From Flavobacterium hydatis (GTDB lineage: Bacteria; Bacteroidota; Bacteroidia; Flavobacteriales; Flavobacteriaceae): a DNA stretch of 64,000 bases. Made by a program: the position numbers and the translations under genes. Where the stretch lies: the NCBI RefSeq assembly GCF_000737695.1, contig NZ_JPRM01000036.1:101197-165196 (forward strand), read 5' to 3'. This document shows positions 19,577 through 27,706 of this stretch, piece by piece (the first letter of the stretch is position 1; every line of letters starts with the position of its first letter). The notes beneath the pieces were generated by a model. The model saw only the letters and a program-made list of their open reading frames with translations, ran no database searches and had not been told where the DNA came from.

Positions 19577-20824
19577 ATGAGAGCAGGAATAGAAGCTATA
19601 AATATATATTGCGGATCAGCAGCGATAAACGTTGTTGAATTAGCAAAACATCGAGAATTAAACATCGAGCGATTTGAAAATTTATTGATGAAAGAGAAAA
19701 CCGTACCAATGCCCTATGAAGACCCAATTTCAAACGGAGTAAATGCGGCAAAACCTATATTAGATGCATTAACAGCAGAAGAAATAGAAAGCATAGATAT
19801 GTTAATCACTTGTTCAGAATCAGGAATAGATTTTGGAAAGTCGATGAGTACCTATATGCACGATTATTTAAAATTAAGCAGGAACTGCCGATTGTTTGAA
19901 CTTAAGAATGCCTGTTATTCAGGAACGGCAGGTTTACAAATGGCTGTTAATTTTGTGCTTTCGGGTACAGCTCCGGGCAGAAAAGTTTTAGTTATCGCCA
20001 CAGATATTATGAGGATGAGTACAGTAGAAGGAGCTGCTATGGAAATGTCTTTTGTAGAGCCTTCTTCGGGATCAGGCGCAGTTGCTATGTTGGTTAGCGA
20101 TAAACCAAAGATATTCGAAATAGATAAAGGAGCTAGCGGTTATTACGGTTATGAAGTTATGGATACTTGCAGACCAGTACCAGACAAAGAAGCAGGAGAT
20201 TCTGATTTATCTTTATTATCATATTTAGATTGTTGCGAAAATAGTTTTAAAGAATACCAAAAAAGAGTCGATGCTATAGATTATCAAGATAGTTTTCAAT
20301 ACTTAGTATTTCATACACCATTTGGAGGAATGGTAAAAGGAGCACACCGAACCAACATGCGAAAATTTAAGAAAGCAAAACCAGATCAGATAGAAATAGA
20401 TTTTCAAGAACGTGTAGCGCCTTCTTTAGAATATTGCCAGAGAGTTGGGAATATTATGGGAGCAACAACCTATTTGGCATTAGTTAGTATGATAGAAAAA
20501 GGAAACTTTGAAACGCCAAAAAGAGTTGGAATATTTTCGTACGGATCAGGATGTTGCTCAGAGTTTTTTAGTGGAGTAATACATCCAGAAAGTCAAGATA
20601 TAATTTCGTCCTTGGCAATAGAAGAACATTTAGATCAACGCGTAGTATTATCTATGGAAGAATATGAAAGTACATTTTTAGTCAACTCAGAAATCAAATT
20701 CGGAACAAGAGATTTTAAAATAGATACCACATTATATCCAGAACCCTTCAGTAAAGTAAAAGGAAAAAAGAAACTAATCTTTTCAGAAATTAAAAATTAT
20801 CACAGAATTTACGAATGGGTATGA
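19577..20824 (+). CDS. HMG-CoA synthase-like enzyme (PksG/BaeG type), beta-branching
   Basis: A 415-residue protein of the hydroxymethylglutaryl-CoA synthase family. The nucleophile is Cys113 in NACYSGTAG. The acidic/Ser motif TCSESGIDFGKS and the His-bearing FHTPFGGMVKGAHR match the catalytic Glu and His regions of the family. In trans-AT PKS it condenses acetyl from the donor ACP onto the beta-keto group of a chain held on an acceptor ACP. Its stop overlaps the start of ECH1 (ATGA at 20821), so the two are translationally coupled. The order ACP-KS-HCS-ECH1-ECH2 is the classical cassette. Confidence 0.95.
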   Translation: MRAGIEAINIYCGSAAINVVELAKHRELNIERFENLLMKEKTVPMPYEDPISNGVNAAKPILDALTAEEIESIDMLITCSESGIDFGKSMSTYMHDYLKLSRNCRLFELKNACYSGTAGLQMAVNFVLSGTAPGRKVLVIATDIMRMSTVEGAAMEMSFVEPSSGSGAVAMLVSDKPKIFEIDKGASGYYGYEVMDTCRPVPDKEAGDSDLSLLSYLDCCENSFKEYQKRVDAIDYQDSFQYLVFHTPFGGMVKGAHRTNMRKFKKAKPDQIEIDFQERVAPSLEYCQRVGNIMGATTYLALVSMIEKGNFETPKRVGIFSYGSGCCSEFFSGVIHPESQDIISSLAIEEHLDQRVVLSMEEYESTFLVNSEIKFGTRDFKIDTTLYPEPFSKVKGKKKLIFSEIKNYHRIYEWV

Positions 20825-21603
20825 TACAAGGAGATATTATATATAGCACCGTTTTAGTAACGCAACAAAGAGAAGTTGTGCATATTCAGCTCAATAGACC
20901 TCAACAGGATAATAGTATTAATGCTGTAATGGTAAATGAACTTTTGGAGGTTTTAGAAAATGTAAAACAAAATACAAAAGTTAAAATCATTGTATTATCT
21001 GGCAATGAAAATCAATTTTGTACAGGAATGGATTTTGATGCAGTAGTAAACCAACAGGGCGAAGCCTTAATGAACGAACGACCAGATCAATATTATAATT
21101 TATTGAAAGCTATTAGCGAAATCGATAAGGTGGTAATAGCAAAAGTAGAAGGAAAAGTAAACGCAGGAGGATTAGGATTAGTTGCCGCTAGTGATATAGT
21201 AATAGCAAATAATCAGGCAACTTTTGGTTTATCCGAAGCCTTATTTGGATTATTACCTGCTTGTGTAATGCCTTTTTTGATACAAAGAATAGGGCCACAG
21301 AAAGCCAAATGGATGACATTAATTACACACGGAATAACAACCGAGCGAGCTTATGAAATAGGTTTAGTAGATGAGGTAGCAGACGAAATTAATAATCAGC
21401 TAAGGAAAAATATACTAAGACTTAGCCGATTAGAAACCAATACAATTCAAGAAATAAAATCCTATACAGCAAAACTTTGGATAATTAAAGACGAAACCAA
21501 AATACTAGCAGTTAATAAATTACAGTCATTAATGGAATCAGAAATTGTACAAAATAATATAAAGAACTTTGTAGAGAAAGGAGAATATCCATGGGAGAAG
21601 TAG
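20821..21603 (+). CDS. enoyl-CoA hydratase-like ECH1 (dehydrating, PksH type)
   Basis: A 260-residue crotonase-fold protein. The start at 20821 is preferred over the ATG two codons upstream (20815) because it gives an ATGA overlap with the stop of the preceding gene. Crotonase features are HIQLNRPQQDNSINA at the N-terminus, the first oxyanion-hole segment QFCTGMDF and the second VNAGGLGLVAASD. In beta-branching cassettes the first crotonase dehydrates the HMG-like intermediate to a glutaconyl thioester. The assignment as ECH1 rather than ECH2 rests on gene order and on its resemblance to PksH-like proteins. It overlaps the following ECH2 gene by 13 bases. Confidence 0.9.
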   Translation: MIQGDIIYSTVLVTQQREVVHIQLNRPQQDNSINAVMVNELLEVLENVKQNTKVKIIVLSGNENQFCTGMDFDAVVNQQGEALMNERPDQYYNLLKAISEIDKVVIAKVEGKVNAGGLGLVAASDIVIANNQATFGLSEALFGLLPACVMPFLIQRIGPQKAKWMTLITHGITTERAYEIGLVDEVADEINNQLRKNILRLSRLETNTIQEIKSYTAKLWIIKDETKILAVNKLQSLMESEIVQNNIKNFVEKGEYPWEK

Positions 21604-22337
21604 TAAGCATTACAGAAATAACCAATGATATCGTGCAAATAACAATGCAAGATAAAGAGTCAAGAAATACATTTTCTAAAGAATTAATAGAAGGATTAAA
21701 GGAAGCTTTTGCTATTGTAAAACAAAAGAAAAACTATAAAGTAGTCATCCTAACAGGATACGATAGTTATTTTTCTTGTGGAGGAACTCAGGATGAGCTG
21801 CAACAAATATATGATCGGGAATTAAAATTTACCGAATTAGATTTTTTTACAGCACCAATTGATTGTGAGATACCTGTAATTGCTGCCATGCAAGGACATG
21901 CAATAGGAGGCGGGCTTGTTTTTGGGTGTTATGCAGATTTTCAAATTTTAGGAAAAGAAAATATATATACTGCAAACTTCATGAAATACGGATTCACCCC
22001 AGGAATGGGAGCAACCCATATGGTACCTTTACGTTTTGGATCATCATTAGGTTACGAAATGCTTTTTACAGCCGAAAGTTATAGAGGCGGAGAATTACAA
22101 GAACGTGGAGTATCTTTGCAGGTAGTTCCCAAAAAAGAAGTTATTACAGAAGCAATAGTATTAGCAAAGAAGTTAGCCGAGAAGCCAAGACTTTCGTTAG
22201 TAACGCTAAAAAAACACATGACATCAAAAATCAAGGTAAGTTTAAAAGAAGTATTTGAGCAGGAATTAGAAATGCACGAAATAACTTTTCAGCAATCAGA
22301 AGTCGAAGAAAATATAAAAGCCTTGTTTGGGAGGTAA
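21591..22337 (+). CDS. enoyl-CoA hydratase-like ECH2 (decarboxylating, PksI type)
   Basis: A 248-residue crotonase-fold protein with the oxyanion-hole segments YFSCGGTQDE and HAIGGGLVFG. The motif FSCGGTQ in place of F.TG.D is typical of ECH2 proteins (PksI, CurF ECH2), which decarboxylate the glutaconyl thioester to leave the beta-methyl branch. It starts inside the end of ECH1 (13-base overlap) and ends the large operon that began upstream of the window. A spacer with a hairpin separates it from the next gene. Confidence 0.9.
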   Translation: MGEVVSITEITNDIVQITMQDKESRNTFSKELIEGLKEAFAIVKQKKNYKVVILTGYDSYFSCGGTQDELQQIYDRELKFTELDFFTAPIDCEIPVIAAMQGHAIGGGLVFGCYADFQILGKENIYTANFMKYGFTPGMGATHMVPLRFGSSLGYEMLFTAESYRGGELQERGVSLQVVPKKEVITEAIVLAKKLAEKPRLSLVTLKKHMTSKIKVSLKEVFEQELEMHEITFQQSEVEENIKALFGR

Positions 22338-22349
22338 ATAGCTAAACCG

Positions 22350-22384
22350 TATTCCATAAGAACACGATTAGCTTTTATGGAATA
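22350..22384 (+). terminator. hairpin between ECH2 and AT-like gene
   Basis: A perfect 10-bp inverted repeat (TATTCCATAA and its complement) encloses a 15-base loop within the 98-bp spacer. It is not followed by a clear T-run, so it may be an inefficient terminator, an mRNA-stabilising hairpin or a regulatory site. It marks a probable transcript boundary between the main PKS operon and the AT-like/PPTase/hydrolase group. Confidence 0.45.
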
Positions 22385-22435
22385 TATTTAGCAATCAAAA
22401 AAATATAGTAATCTTACACAAGTTTTACACAAGGT

Positions 22436-23407
22436 ATGAAAAAGCATAAAGTTGTCTTTTTATTTTCTGGTCAAGGTAGTCAGTATCGTAATATGGGCAA
22501 AGACCTATTTACGAATAATGCTACTTTTAGATCAAGTATTAAAGAAAGTGATTTAATTTTTCAGAACTATTTGCATAGATCACTTATAGAAGAATTATAC
22601 CATAAAGACGATTCAGATTTTGATGAACTATTAATTACTCATCCAGCAATCGTAGCAATCGAGATTGCTATGATAGAGGTAATGAAGTCTTATGCTGTTT
22701 TTCCAGATTATGTTTTTGGGCAAAGTTTGGGGGAGTTTGCTGCTGGAGTTGCAAGTGGTGTTTGGTCGGCTCCAACGGCTATAAAAGCAGCTATAGAACA
22801 ATCTAAATCTTTGATAAGAAGTAATCTTGAAGGCGGAATGCTTACGGTTATTGATGCTCAAGTACATTATAAATCTAAAACTTATGAGCAATATAATTTG
22901 CATCTGGCGAGTGATAATTTCCAGAGAAGCTTTACTGTTTCTGGCACAGCATCAAATTTAGATCAATACCAAAAAAACTTAAAGCAAGAAGAGATAATGC
23001 ATTCCCGAATTCCAGTAACAGTTCCTTTTCATTCTCCTCTTATTAACGAAGGGTTAAATGATTTTTCGTGTTATATGCAACAAGGCATTGATTTGGCTAA
23101 GCCAAAGGTATCTTATGTATCTAGTCTAACATCAAATTTATTAACATACATCGATGCCGAGTATTATAATCAAGTTGTAAGTTCCTATTTTAATTACAGC
23201 AAAACAATTAACTTTCTAGAACAACTCGGGCCGTGTTTATATATAGATTTAGGACCTTCAGGTACTAGTGCTACCTTTACTAAATATTCAATTCCAAAAA
23301 CATCAGAGTCGCATATACAGCCTATTTTATCTCCTTTTGGAAATGAACTTAAACAGTTAGAAAAATTAAAAGGTTTAATTTCTAATCCCTCCAATTATGT
23401 TATATGA
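22436..23407 (+). CDS. AT-like protein, probable trans-AT acyl hydrolase (proofreading)
   Basis: A 323-residue acyltransferase-fold protein with FSGQGSQYRNMG at the N-terminus, nucleophile Ser97 in GQSLGEF and catalytic His in VPFHSPL. At the place of the malonate-carboxylate-binding Arg (present as QKRGALM in the AT-ER of this cluster) it reads IEQSKSLI, so no Arg is present. The nucleophile motif is GQSLG, not GHSLG. In trans-AT systems, AT-like proteins without this Arg (PedC type) act as acyl hydrolases that clear stalled chains from ACPs. That function is inferred here, and an AT with another acyl specificity remains possible. The stop overlaps the next gene by 11 bases. Confidence 0.82.
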   Translation: MKKHKVVFLFSGQGSQYRNMGKDLFTNNATFRSSIKESDLIFQNYLHRSLIEELYHKDDSDFDELLITHPAIVAIEIAMIEVMKSYAVFPDYVFGQSLGEFAAGVASGVWSAPTAIKAAIEQSKSLIRSNLEGGMLTVIDAQVHYKSKTYEQYNLHLASDNFQRSFTVSGTASNLDQYQKNLKQEEIMHSRIPVTVPFHSPLINEGLNDFSCYMQQGIDLAKPKVSYVSSLTSNLLTYIDAEYYNQVVSSYFNYSKTINFLEQLGPCLYIDLGPSGTSATFTKYSIPKTSESHIQPILSPFGNELKQLEKLKGLISNPSNYVI

Positions 23408-24137
23408 AGGCACAATAAAACTCGTAAGAGAAAATTCTGAACATTCAGCTGGATATACTATTATAAAGCGAGAATTACCCGATTTGCATGGATGTTTAAA
23501 AATTTTGCATTTAGATGAGATAACCTATTTAAATTCTTTAAAATTCGATAAACGAAAATCTAGTTATTTGTTAGGGCGTATAAGTGCAAAGAGAGCTTTA
23601 AACAAAATTATTCCAGTCGAGACAGCAATGAATTCTTTTAAAGTAGGTTTTGGAGTTTTTCAATTTCCTGTTATAGAGTATCTGCCTTACTCTGGTTTAC
23701 AGGTTTCTATAACGCACTGCGATACTATTGGTATTTCTATGGCTTATCCAGAAGCCCATCCTATAGGTGTGGATATAGAGCGAATCAATCCAGAAAAAGT
23801 CGATTCGATGGTAAATATGTTTACCCAAGAAGAAAAAAATTTAGCAAATTCAAAACTCAATAATAAGGCTACAGCCTATACGTTGCTTTGGACAGTAAAA
23901 GAAAGCTTGTCTAAAATTTTAAAGACAGGAATGATGATTGATTTTAAATATTTAGAAATAGATTGTCTTAATTATAAAGAAGGAATATACACGGGAAACT
24001 TTAAAAATTTCCCTCAATACAAATCATTTTCTATAGTTTTAAATTCTTATATCGTTTCTATTATCTGTCCCAGAAACACAAATATAGATTTAACCAATTT
24101 TGCAAAACATCTAACTTATCTAAACTCACAGTCTTAA
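23397..24137 (+). CDS. 4'-phosphopantetheinyl transferase, Sfp type
   Basis: A 246-residue protein with the two family motifs: GVDIERI (Mg2+-binding Asp/Glu) after the ITHC segment, and WTVKESLSK with the catalytic Glu and Lys. The length matches Sfp/Gsp-type enzymes, about twice that of AcpS. It activates the ACP domains (GVDS and GANS serines) with the CoA phosphopantetheine arm. It overlaps the AT-like gene at the start and the hydrolase gene by one base at the end, so these three genes form one transcriptional unit. Confidence 0.93.
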   Translation: MLYEGTIKLVRENSEHSAGYTIIKRELPDLHGCLKILHLDEITYLNSLKFDKRKSSYLLGRISAKRALNKIIPVETAMNSFKVGFGVFQFPVIEYLPYSGLQVSITHCDTIGISMAYPEAHPIGVDIERINPEKVDSMVNMFTQEEKNLANSKLNNKATAYTLLWTVKESLSKILKTGMMIDFKYLEIDCLNYKEGIYTGNFKNFPQYKSFSIVLNSYIVSIICPRNTNIDLTNFAKHLTYLNSQS

Positions 24138-24826
24138 TGATTTATGTGCAACTTTTTGAGGTTACTAATGGTGTTTTTAATAATCAATGTTACCTAATTC
24201 ATAATCAGTATGAAGGTATTTTGATTGATCCGGCTTGGAATTACGAGCTTATCAATTCTTATATAGAAGAAAATGGAATCTTATTAAAGGGAGTATTGAT
24301 TACACATGGTCATCTAGATCATCTAGATTTGGCAGAAGAATTCTCCGAAAAAAATAATGTACCTATATGGATGTCAGAAATAGATGCAATTAATTTCCGA
24401 TTAACATATCCTAAATTACAATTGGTTACCCATTTACAAAGCTTTAAAATTGGTACAATCGAAATAACTCCAATTCTAACTCCAGGGCATACTTCGGGTA
24501 GTGTTTGTTATGTAATAGATAAGCATGTGTTTTCTGGAGATACTGTTTTTATCGAGGGCGTTGGAGTTTGTTCTAAAGAAGGAGCTGCAAATTTGTATGA
24601 TTCCGTTCAGTTTTTAAAAAGTTATTTATCAGTTGATTCCCTATTTTGGCCTGGTCATTCGTATGGCGTAGCACCAGGAAAAGCAATGTCTTACCTAATG
24701 CTATATAATATTTACTTTCAATTTAACTCAAAAAAATCTTTTGTAGCTTTTCGAACTCGCAAAAATCAGCCTTCATTATTTAAATGGCCATTCGGTAAGA
24801 AAAAAGCGGATAGTTCGCCTTCATAA
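24137..24826 (+). CDS. metallo-beta-lactamase-fold thioester hydrolase-like protein (PksB/BaeB-like)
   Basis: A 229-residue glyoxalase-II-like protein. Metal ligands are visible as THGHLDHLD (HxHxDH), GHTSGS, FSGDTVF and WPGHSYG, so both zinc sites appear complete. Homologues (PksB, BaeB) are regularly encoded in trans-AT clusters and are thought to cleave thioesters or to serve a housekeeping role. The start codon overlaps the last base of the PPTase stop. A strong hairpin terminator follows directly. The C-terminal 25 residues are basic and probably disordered. Confidence 0.88.
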   Translation: MIYVQLFEVTNGVFNNQCYLIHNQYEGILIDPAWNYELINSYIEENGILLKGVLITHGHLDHLDLAEEFSEKNNVPIWMSEIDAINFRLTYPKLQLVTHLQSFKIGTIEITPILTPGHTSGSVCYVIDKHVFSGDTVFIEGVGVCSKEGAANLYDSVQFLKSYLSVDSLFWPGHSYGVAPGKAMSYLMLYNIYFQFNSKKSFVAFRTRKNQPSLFKWPFGKKKADSSPS

Positions 24827-24871
24827 TATTGCTTATGCTTACGTGGTTGAGTATGCAATATTATTTTTTTA
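24823..24871 (+). terminator. intrinsic terminator at the end of the PKS cluster
   Basis: Arms ATAATATTGC (24823-24832) and GCAATATTAT (24855-24864) pair perfectly, and a T-run follows to 24870. It overlaps the stop codon of the convergent glycoside hydrolase gene, so it separates the two converging transcripts. Confidence 0.8.
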
Positions 24872-26357
24872 GTACTTTAAATTTTCTCGATTCACCATTT
24901 TGATTTACATCAATAACGTATAAACCACTACTAATATTTAGTTGAATATCAAGATCTTTTAATTCTGAAAAAGTTTTATTGTAAACCGATTTCCCTGTTA
25001 AATCATTAATGTTTATCGAAACATTCTCATTCATTTCCTCTAACTCTAATTTAAAGGTATTTACAAACGGATTAGGGTAAACTTTTACGGTATTATAACT
25101 AAAGCTAGCTACGCTTAAAGGAGCTGTTGGTAAAGGAAAAAAGGCATTATTTGTAGAGAAAAAACTAGTTCCTAAATATTCAGGTAAAGTAGCAATCCCA
25201 AAAAGCATGGTAGAAAAATCAACACCAATGATTTCATTAGGAACCCAAGTTGTATTACTTACACTATGTCTCCATAAAATGGGATCAGTAGAATTTGGTA
25301 AAAGATATTTGCCTTTATTATTATCCCATAAAGCAATTAAATCATTTTTGCTATTAGGGTTTACAGGAATAAATCCAGCAATGATATGCGGAGATACAAT
25401 CTGATCAGGATTATCATTTATGGCATCAGCATGATAGGAGGAGGAGATTGCCGATCCAGCACCGCAACCCCATTGGTAAGCATTTCCTCCCTGATTATTC
25501 CACCATTCTAAATCGGCTTGTTGTGCGTTTTTAAAAAATTGCATGTATTCATTAGAAGTCGTAAAATAATTACATAGATAATAATTGAATTGATGTGTAA
25601 ATGATGGCATAAAGCGAGTATCATTATCCGATAAAACAGGAATAGAATTATAATTTACTTTTGGTAATAGGGTTGGTGAAATATAATGATTATTCCATAA
25701 TACATTTCCGGGGTCATTAGGAGATTGTGATGCATTTTTTGCCAACCAAGCAGCAATCATATATTCATTATAAGGGTCTGCAGAACCAGGAATACCAGTT
25801 CCATTTGCATTCATCGATAAATAAATACCACCTCCGATAGCATCAGAAATAGCAGCTTCAAAGACGATAGAATTCCACATTTCTAAGGTATATTTTGTGA
25901 TTTGGTCATTTTTAAAATACTTCATGGCAAACAACGCTCCAGATACAAGAATATCTGTATCGATAGTACTGTATTCCGAACCCCAAGCTTGTTGTCCCGT
26001 ATCGATATCCATAAAATGCCTGTAATAGCCATTGGATGTTCTGTCGGGAGTAAAGCCCTGAGTATGTCCTGTTGCAGTTTTAAGTGTAGCCAAAGCCAAC
26101 TCTTGACCGTTAGTAATCCAACCCATTGCATCGGCAATAGATATAGCGACCAATCCCATACCTGTATTTGCAGATGATATTGGGTGGTAATCATTTCCGC
26201 TAAATAGTTTCGAATCTCTGTACATTCCGTTAGGAAGCCTCTGAAGTTCAAAAACCTTATAACTATTCCTAAATAGGATGTCGATAGTAGCGTTAGATTG
26301 TGAGTAGGTAGAAATAAAACAAATTGCTAGAACGAGAATTAAAGTAATTTTTTTCAT
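24861..26357 (-). CDS. secreted GH144-like glycoside hydrolase (glycoamylase domain) with T9SS sorting domain
   Basis: A 498-residue protein. Residues 1-19 are a Sec signal peptide. Residues about 20-420 match the pattern of the glycoamylase-like domain (COG5368/GH144): NTGMGLVAI, GYYRHFMDIDTGQQAW and SEYSTIDTDILVSGALFA are characteristic. Known GH144 members cleave beta-1,2-glucans, but the substrate here cannot be read off. Residues about 424-498 form a type A T9SS C-terminal domain (YPNPF...; LTGKSVYN; GLYVIDV; K-rich end), so the enzyme is exported to the cell surface or medium by the type IX system. It is transcribed alone, towards the PKS cluster, and is functionally unrelated to it. 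Confidence 0.88.
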   Translation of the reverse strand: MKKITLILVLAICFISTYSQSNATIDILFRNSYKVFELQRLPNGMYRDSKLFSGNDYHPISSANTGMGLVAISIADAMGWITNGQELALATLKTATGHTQGFTPDRTSNGYYRHFMDIDTGQQAWGSEYSTIDTDILVSGALFAMKYFKNDQITKYTLEMWNSIVFEAAISDAIGGGIYLSMNANGTGIPGSADPYNEYMIAAWLAKNASQSPNDPGNVLWNNHYISPTLLPKVNYNSIPVLSDNDTRFMPSFTHQFNYYLCNYFTTSNEYMQFFKNAQQADLEWWNNQGGNAYQWGCGAGSAISSSYHADAINDNPDQIVSPHIIAGFIPVNPNSKNDLIALWDNNKGKYLLPNSTDPILWRHSVSNTTWVPNEIIGVDFSTMLFGIATLPEYLGTSFFSTNNAFFPLPTAPLSVASFSYNTVKVYPNPFVNTFKLELEEMNENVSININDLTGKSVYNKTFSELKDLDIQLNISSGLYVIDVNQNGESRKFKVLKK

Positions 26358-26753
26358 AGTAATTAAGTTCAGTTTAATTATTGTTTTTTAGATGTGGGGA
26401 AGCATTTCTAAATAATAAAACGGTTATTTATCAGGGTGAAAAATCAAATTTACATTGTATTTTGTGTGTATTTAATTGATTTTCAATATGTATAAGTAAA
26501 TTTAGTTTTTTTGTAATTGATTTCAGTGAAAAAGATGAAAATGTTATAGGTGGGTTTGTGTTTTGATTTAGAGGTTGTTTTGACTTGGTTTTTTGTAGTG
26601 TTAGAAGAGGGAAATGTTAGTGCAGATTTTTAATCTGTGTTAGTGATGATTGGTTCTAAAGTAAGGTTATATGTGAACGGTTGGGATATATTTACTTTGA
26701 TTAGTTATATATTTGAGAATAATAATATGGTAATTATTGATAACAAATTATAA
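26358..26753. other. intergenic region with two divergent promoter candidates
   Basis: 396 bp, very AT-rich, without a credible ORF. For the leftward hydrolase gene, a -7-like TAAATTTG lies on the minus strand at 26445-26452, without a convincing -33 box. For the rightward small gene, TATATTTG lies at 26708-26715. No other structure was seen. Confidence 0.5.
26708..26715 (+). promoter_or_regulatory. -7 box (TATATTTG) upstream of the 88-residue gene
   Basis: It matches the Bacteroidota -7 consensus TAnnTTTG about 38 bases before the ATG. A TTG at 26681-26683 is a possible but distant -33 element (24-base spacer). Confidence 0.35.
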
Positions 26754-27020
26754 ATGATGGAAGACAATAATACGGAAGATATCTATTTTAAAGATTACGA
26801 AATAGAAATTGCAAGTGATGTTAATGAACGTGACGGAATTGGTGTTAAGATATATAAAGATGAAAATCAGTTGATTGAAATTTTTAGAGATGATACACAG
26901 AAAAGCTATACAGTTTCATTTTATAAAAAGGACTTACCGCTGGAATTTGTAGAAAAAGCAATAGAATTATTTAAAAAAGTAATTCCCCAAGAGTTTATAA
27001 ATTATGAAGAATTAGAATAG
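26754..27020 (+). CDS. small acidic hypothetical protein
   Basis: An 88-residue cytosolic protein with no recognised family. It is acidic, has predicted beta-strands (SYTVSFYKK) and ends in a helix (EFVEKAIELFKKVIPQEF). ATG codons at 26754 and 26757 are both possible starts. It is followed by a GC-richer spacer with a hairpin and a second small orphan gene. Size, composition and pairing recall orphan immunity proteins of polymorphic toxin systems, but no toxin gene is near, so the function is unknown. Confidence 0.6.
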   Translation: MMEDNNTEDIYFKDYEIEIASDVNERDGIGVKIYKDENQLIEIFRDDTQKSYTVSFYKKDLPLEFVEKAIELFKKVIPQEFINYEELE

Positions 27021-27103
27021 GGGGAAATATGGTTAGCGGGCACGGAAAGAATTTCCGCGCTATCGTTGCGGAAAAAAAACATATATTAGATTCAGATTAA
27101 ATT
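27021..27103. repeat. GC-richer spacer with perfect small hairpin
   Basis: The spacer contains CGGAAA-gaa-TTTCCG (27043-27057) followed by CGCGCTATCGTTGCGG, in sharp contrast to the AT-rich flanks. It looks like a small dispersed hairpin element inserted between the two orphan genes. No second copy was found in this window. Confidence 0.4.
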
Positions 27104-27523
27104 ATGATTCAAAAAATTCTAACGGACTATGTCAATTTTATAAGAGCATTTGAAGCTTTATTAATAGACAAATATAAAATGGATGTAAACCCATGCTCTT
27201 TTTCAAAATTAGTTTTTGAGAGAAAAGGAACTATTGAAGGAATAGAATATTGGTTTCATGGAAGTGGATGTACGGCTGAAAAAGATGGGATTATTTATGC
27301 ATATGACATTTCGATAAATGAAATTAAGTTTTCACAATGGAAATTTTCTGAGTTTATAAGGACTCATCCTGATTACCAGAAATTAAATTATAGTGATGAT
27401 TATATCGACTATGAGCTATACCAGTTTATAGAGAAAGGAATATTGGGTTGGGTGATTGTAGAGGAAATTGAAGGAACTCCTTTTGGATGTGTTTTTAAAT
27501 CATATAGAGTGCTTCAAGAGTAA
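27104..27523 (+). CDS. DUF6896-like small protein (possible orphan immunity protein)
   Basis: A 139-residue cytosolic protein. The central block YWFHGSGCTAEKDGIIYAYDI (FHG.GC motif) resembles DUF6896 proteins, which are often encoded in toxin-immunity neighbourhoods. No signal peptide or membrane segment is present. It lies just outside the Mu-like element and before a dispersed repeat. The family call is by motif recollection and the function is unknown. Confidence 0.6.
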   Translation: MIQKILTDYVNFIRAFEALLIDKYKMDVNPCSFSKLVFERKGTIEGIEYWFHGSGCTAEKDGIIYAYDISINEIKFSQWKFSEFIRTHPDYQKLNYSDDYIDYELYQFIEKGILGWVIVEEIEGTPFGCVFKSYRVLQE

Positions 27524-27576
27524 TTTTTCTATCTAAATTATCTTAAAAACAAAACCTCATCATAAAACCAAATCCC

Positions 27577-27663
27577 TAGCCCTGATGGGAGCGACATCCT
27601 TTTATGCTAGTCACGAAGCTTCGGGAGGCATAAAAGATATAGTGGACAGCAGGAAATAGCTCC
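27577..27663 (+). repeat. dispersed palindromic repeat, copy A
   Basis: The outer left arm is TAGCCCTGATGGGAGCGACA followed by TCCTTTT. The outer right arm is AAAAGATATAGTGGACAGC followed by AGGAAATAGCTCC. Between them is an inner stem TATGC...GCATA with a GAAGCTTC-containing loop. A second copy in inverted orientation lies at 63016-63106 with the same outer arms but a different inner stem. The copies lie outside genes, one on each side of the Mu-like element. Confidence 0.75.
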
Positions 27664-27706
27664 TTAATTTTATTATATCTCACAATTTTGGATTTTGTTT
27701 TTGGGG

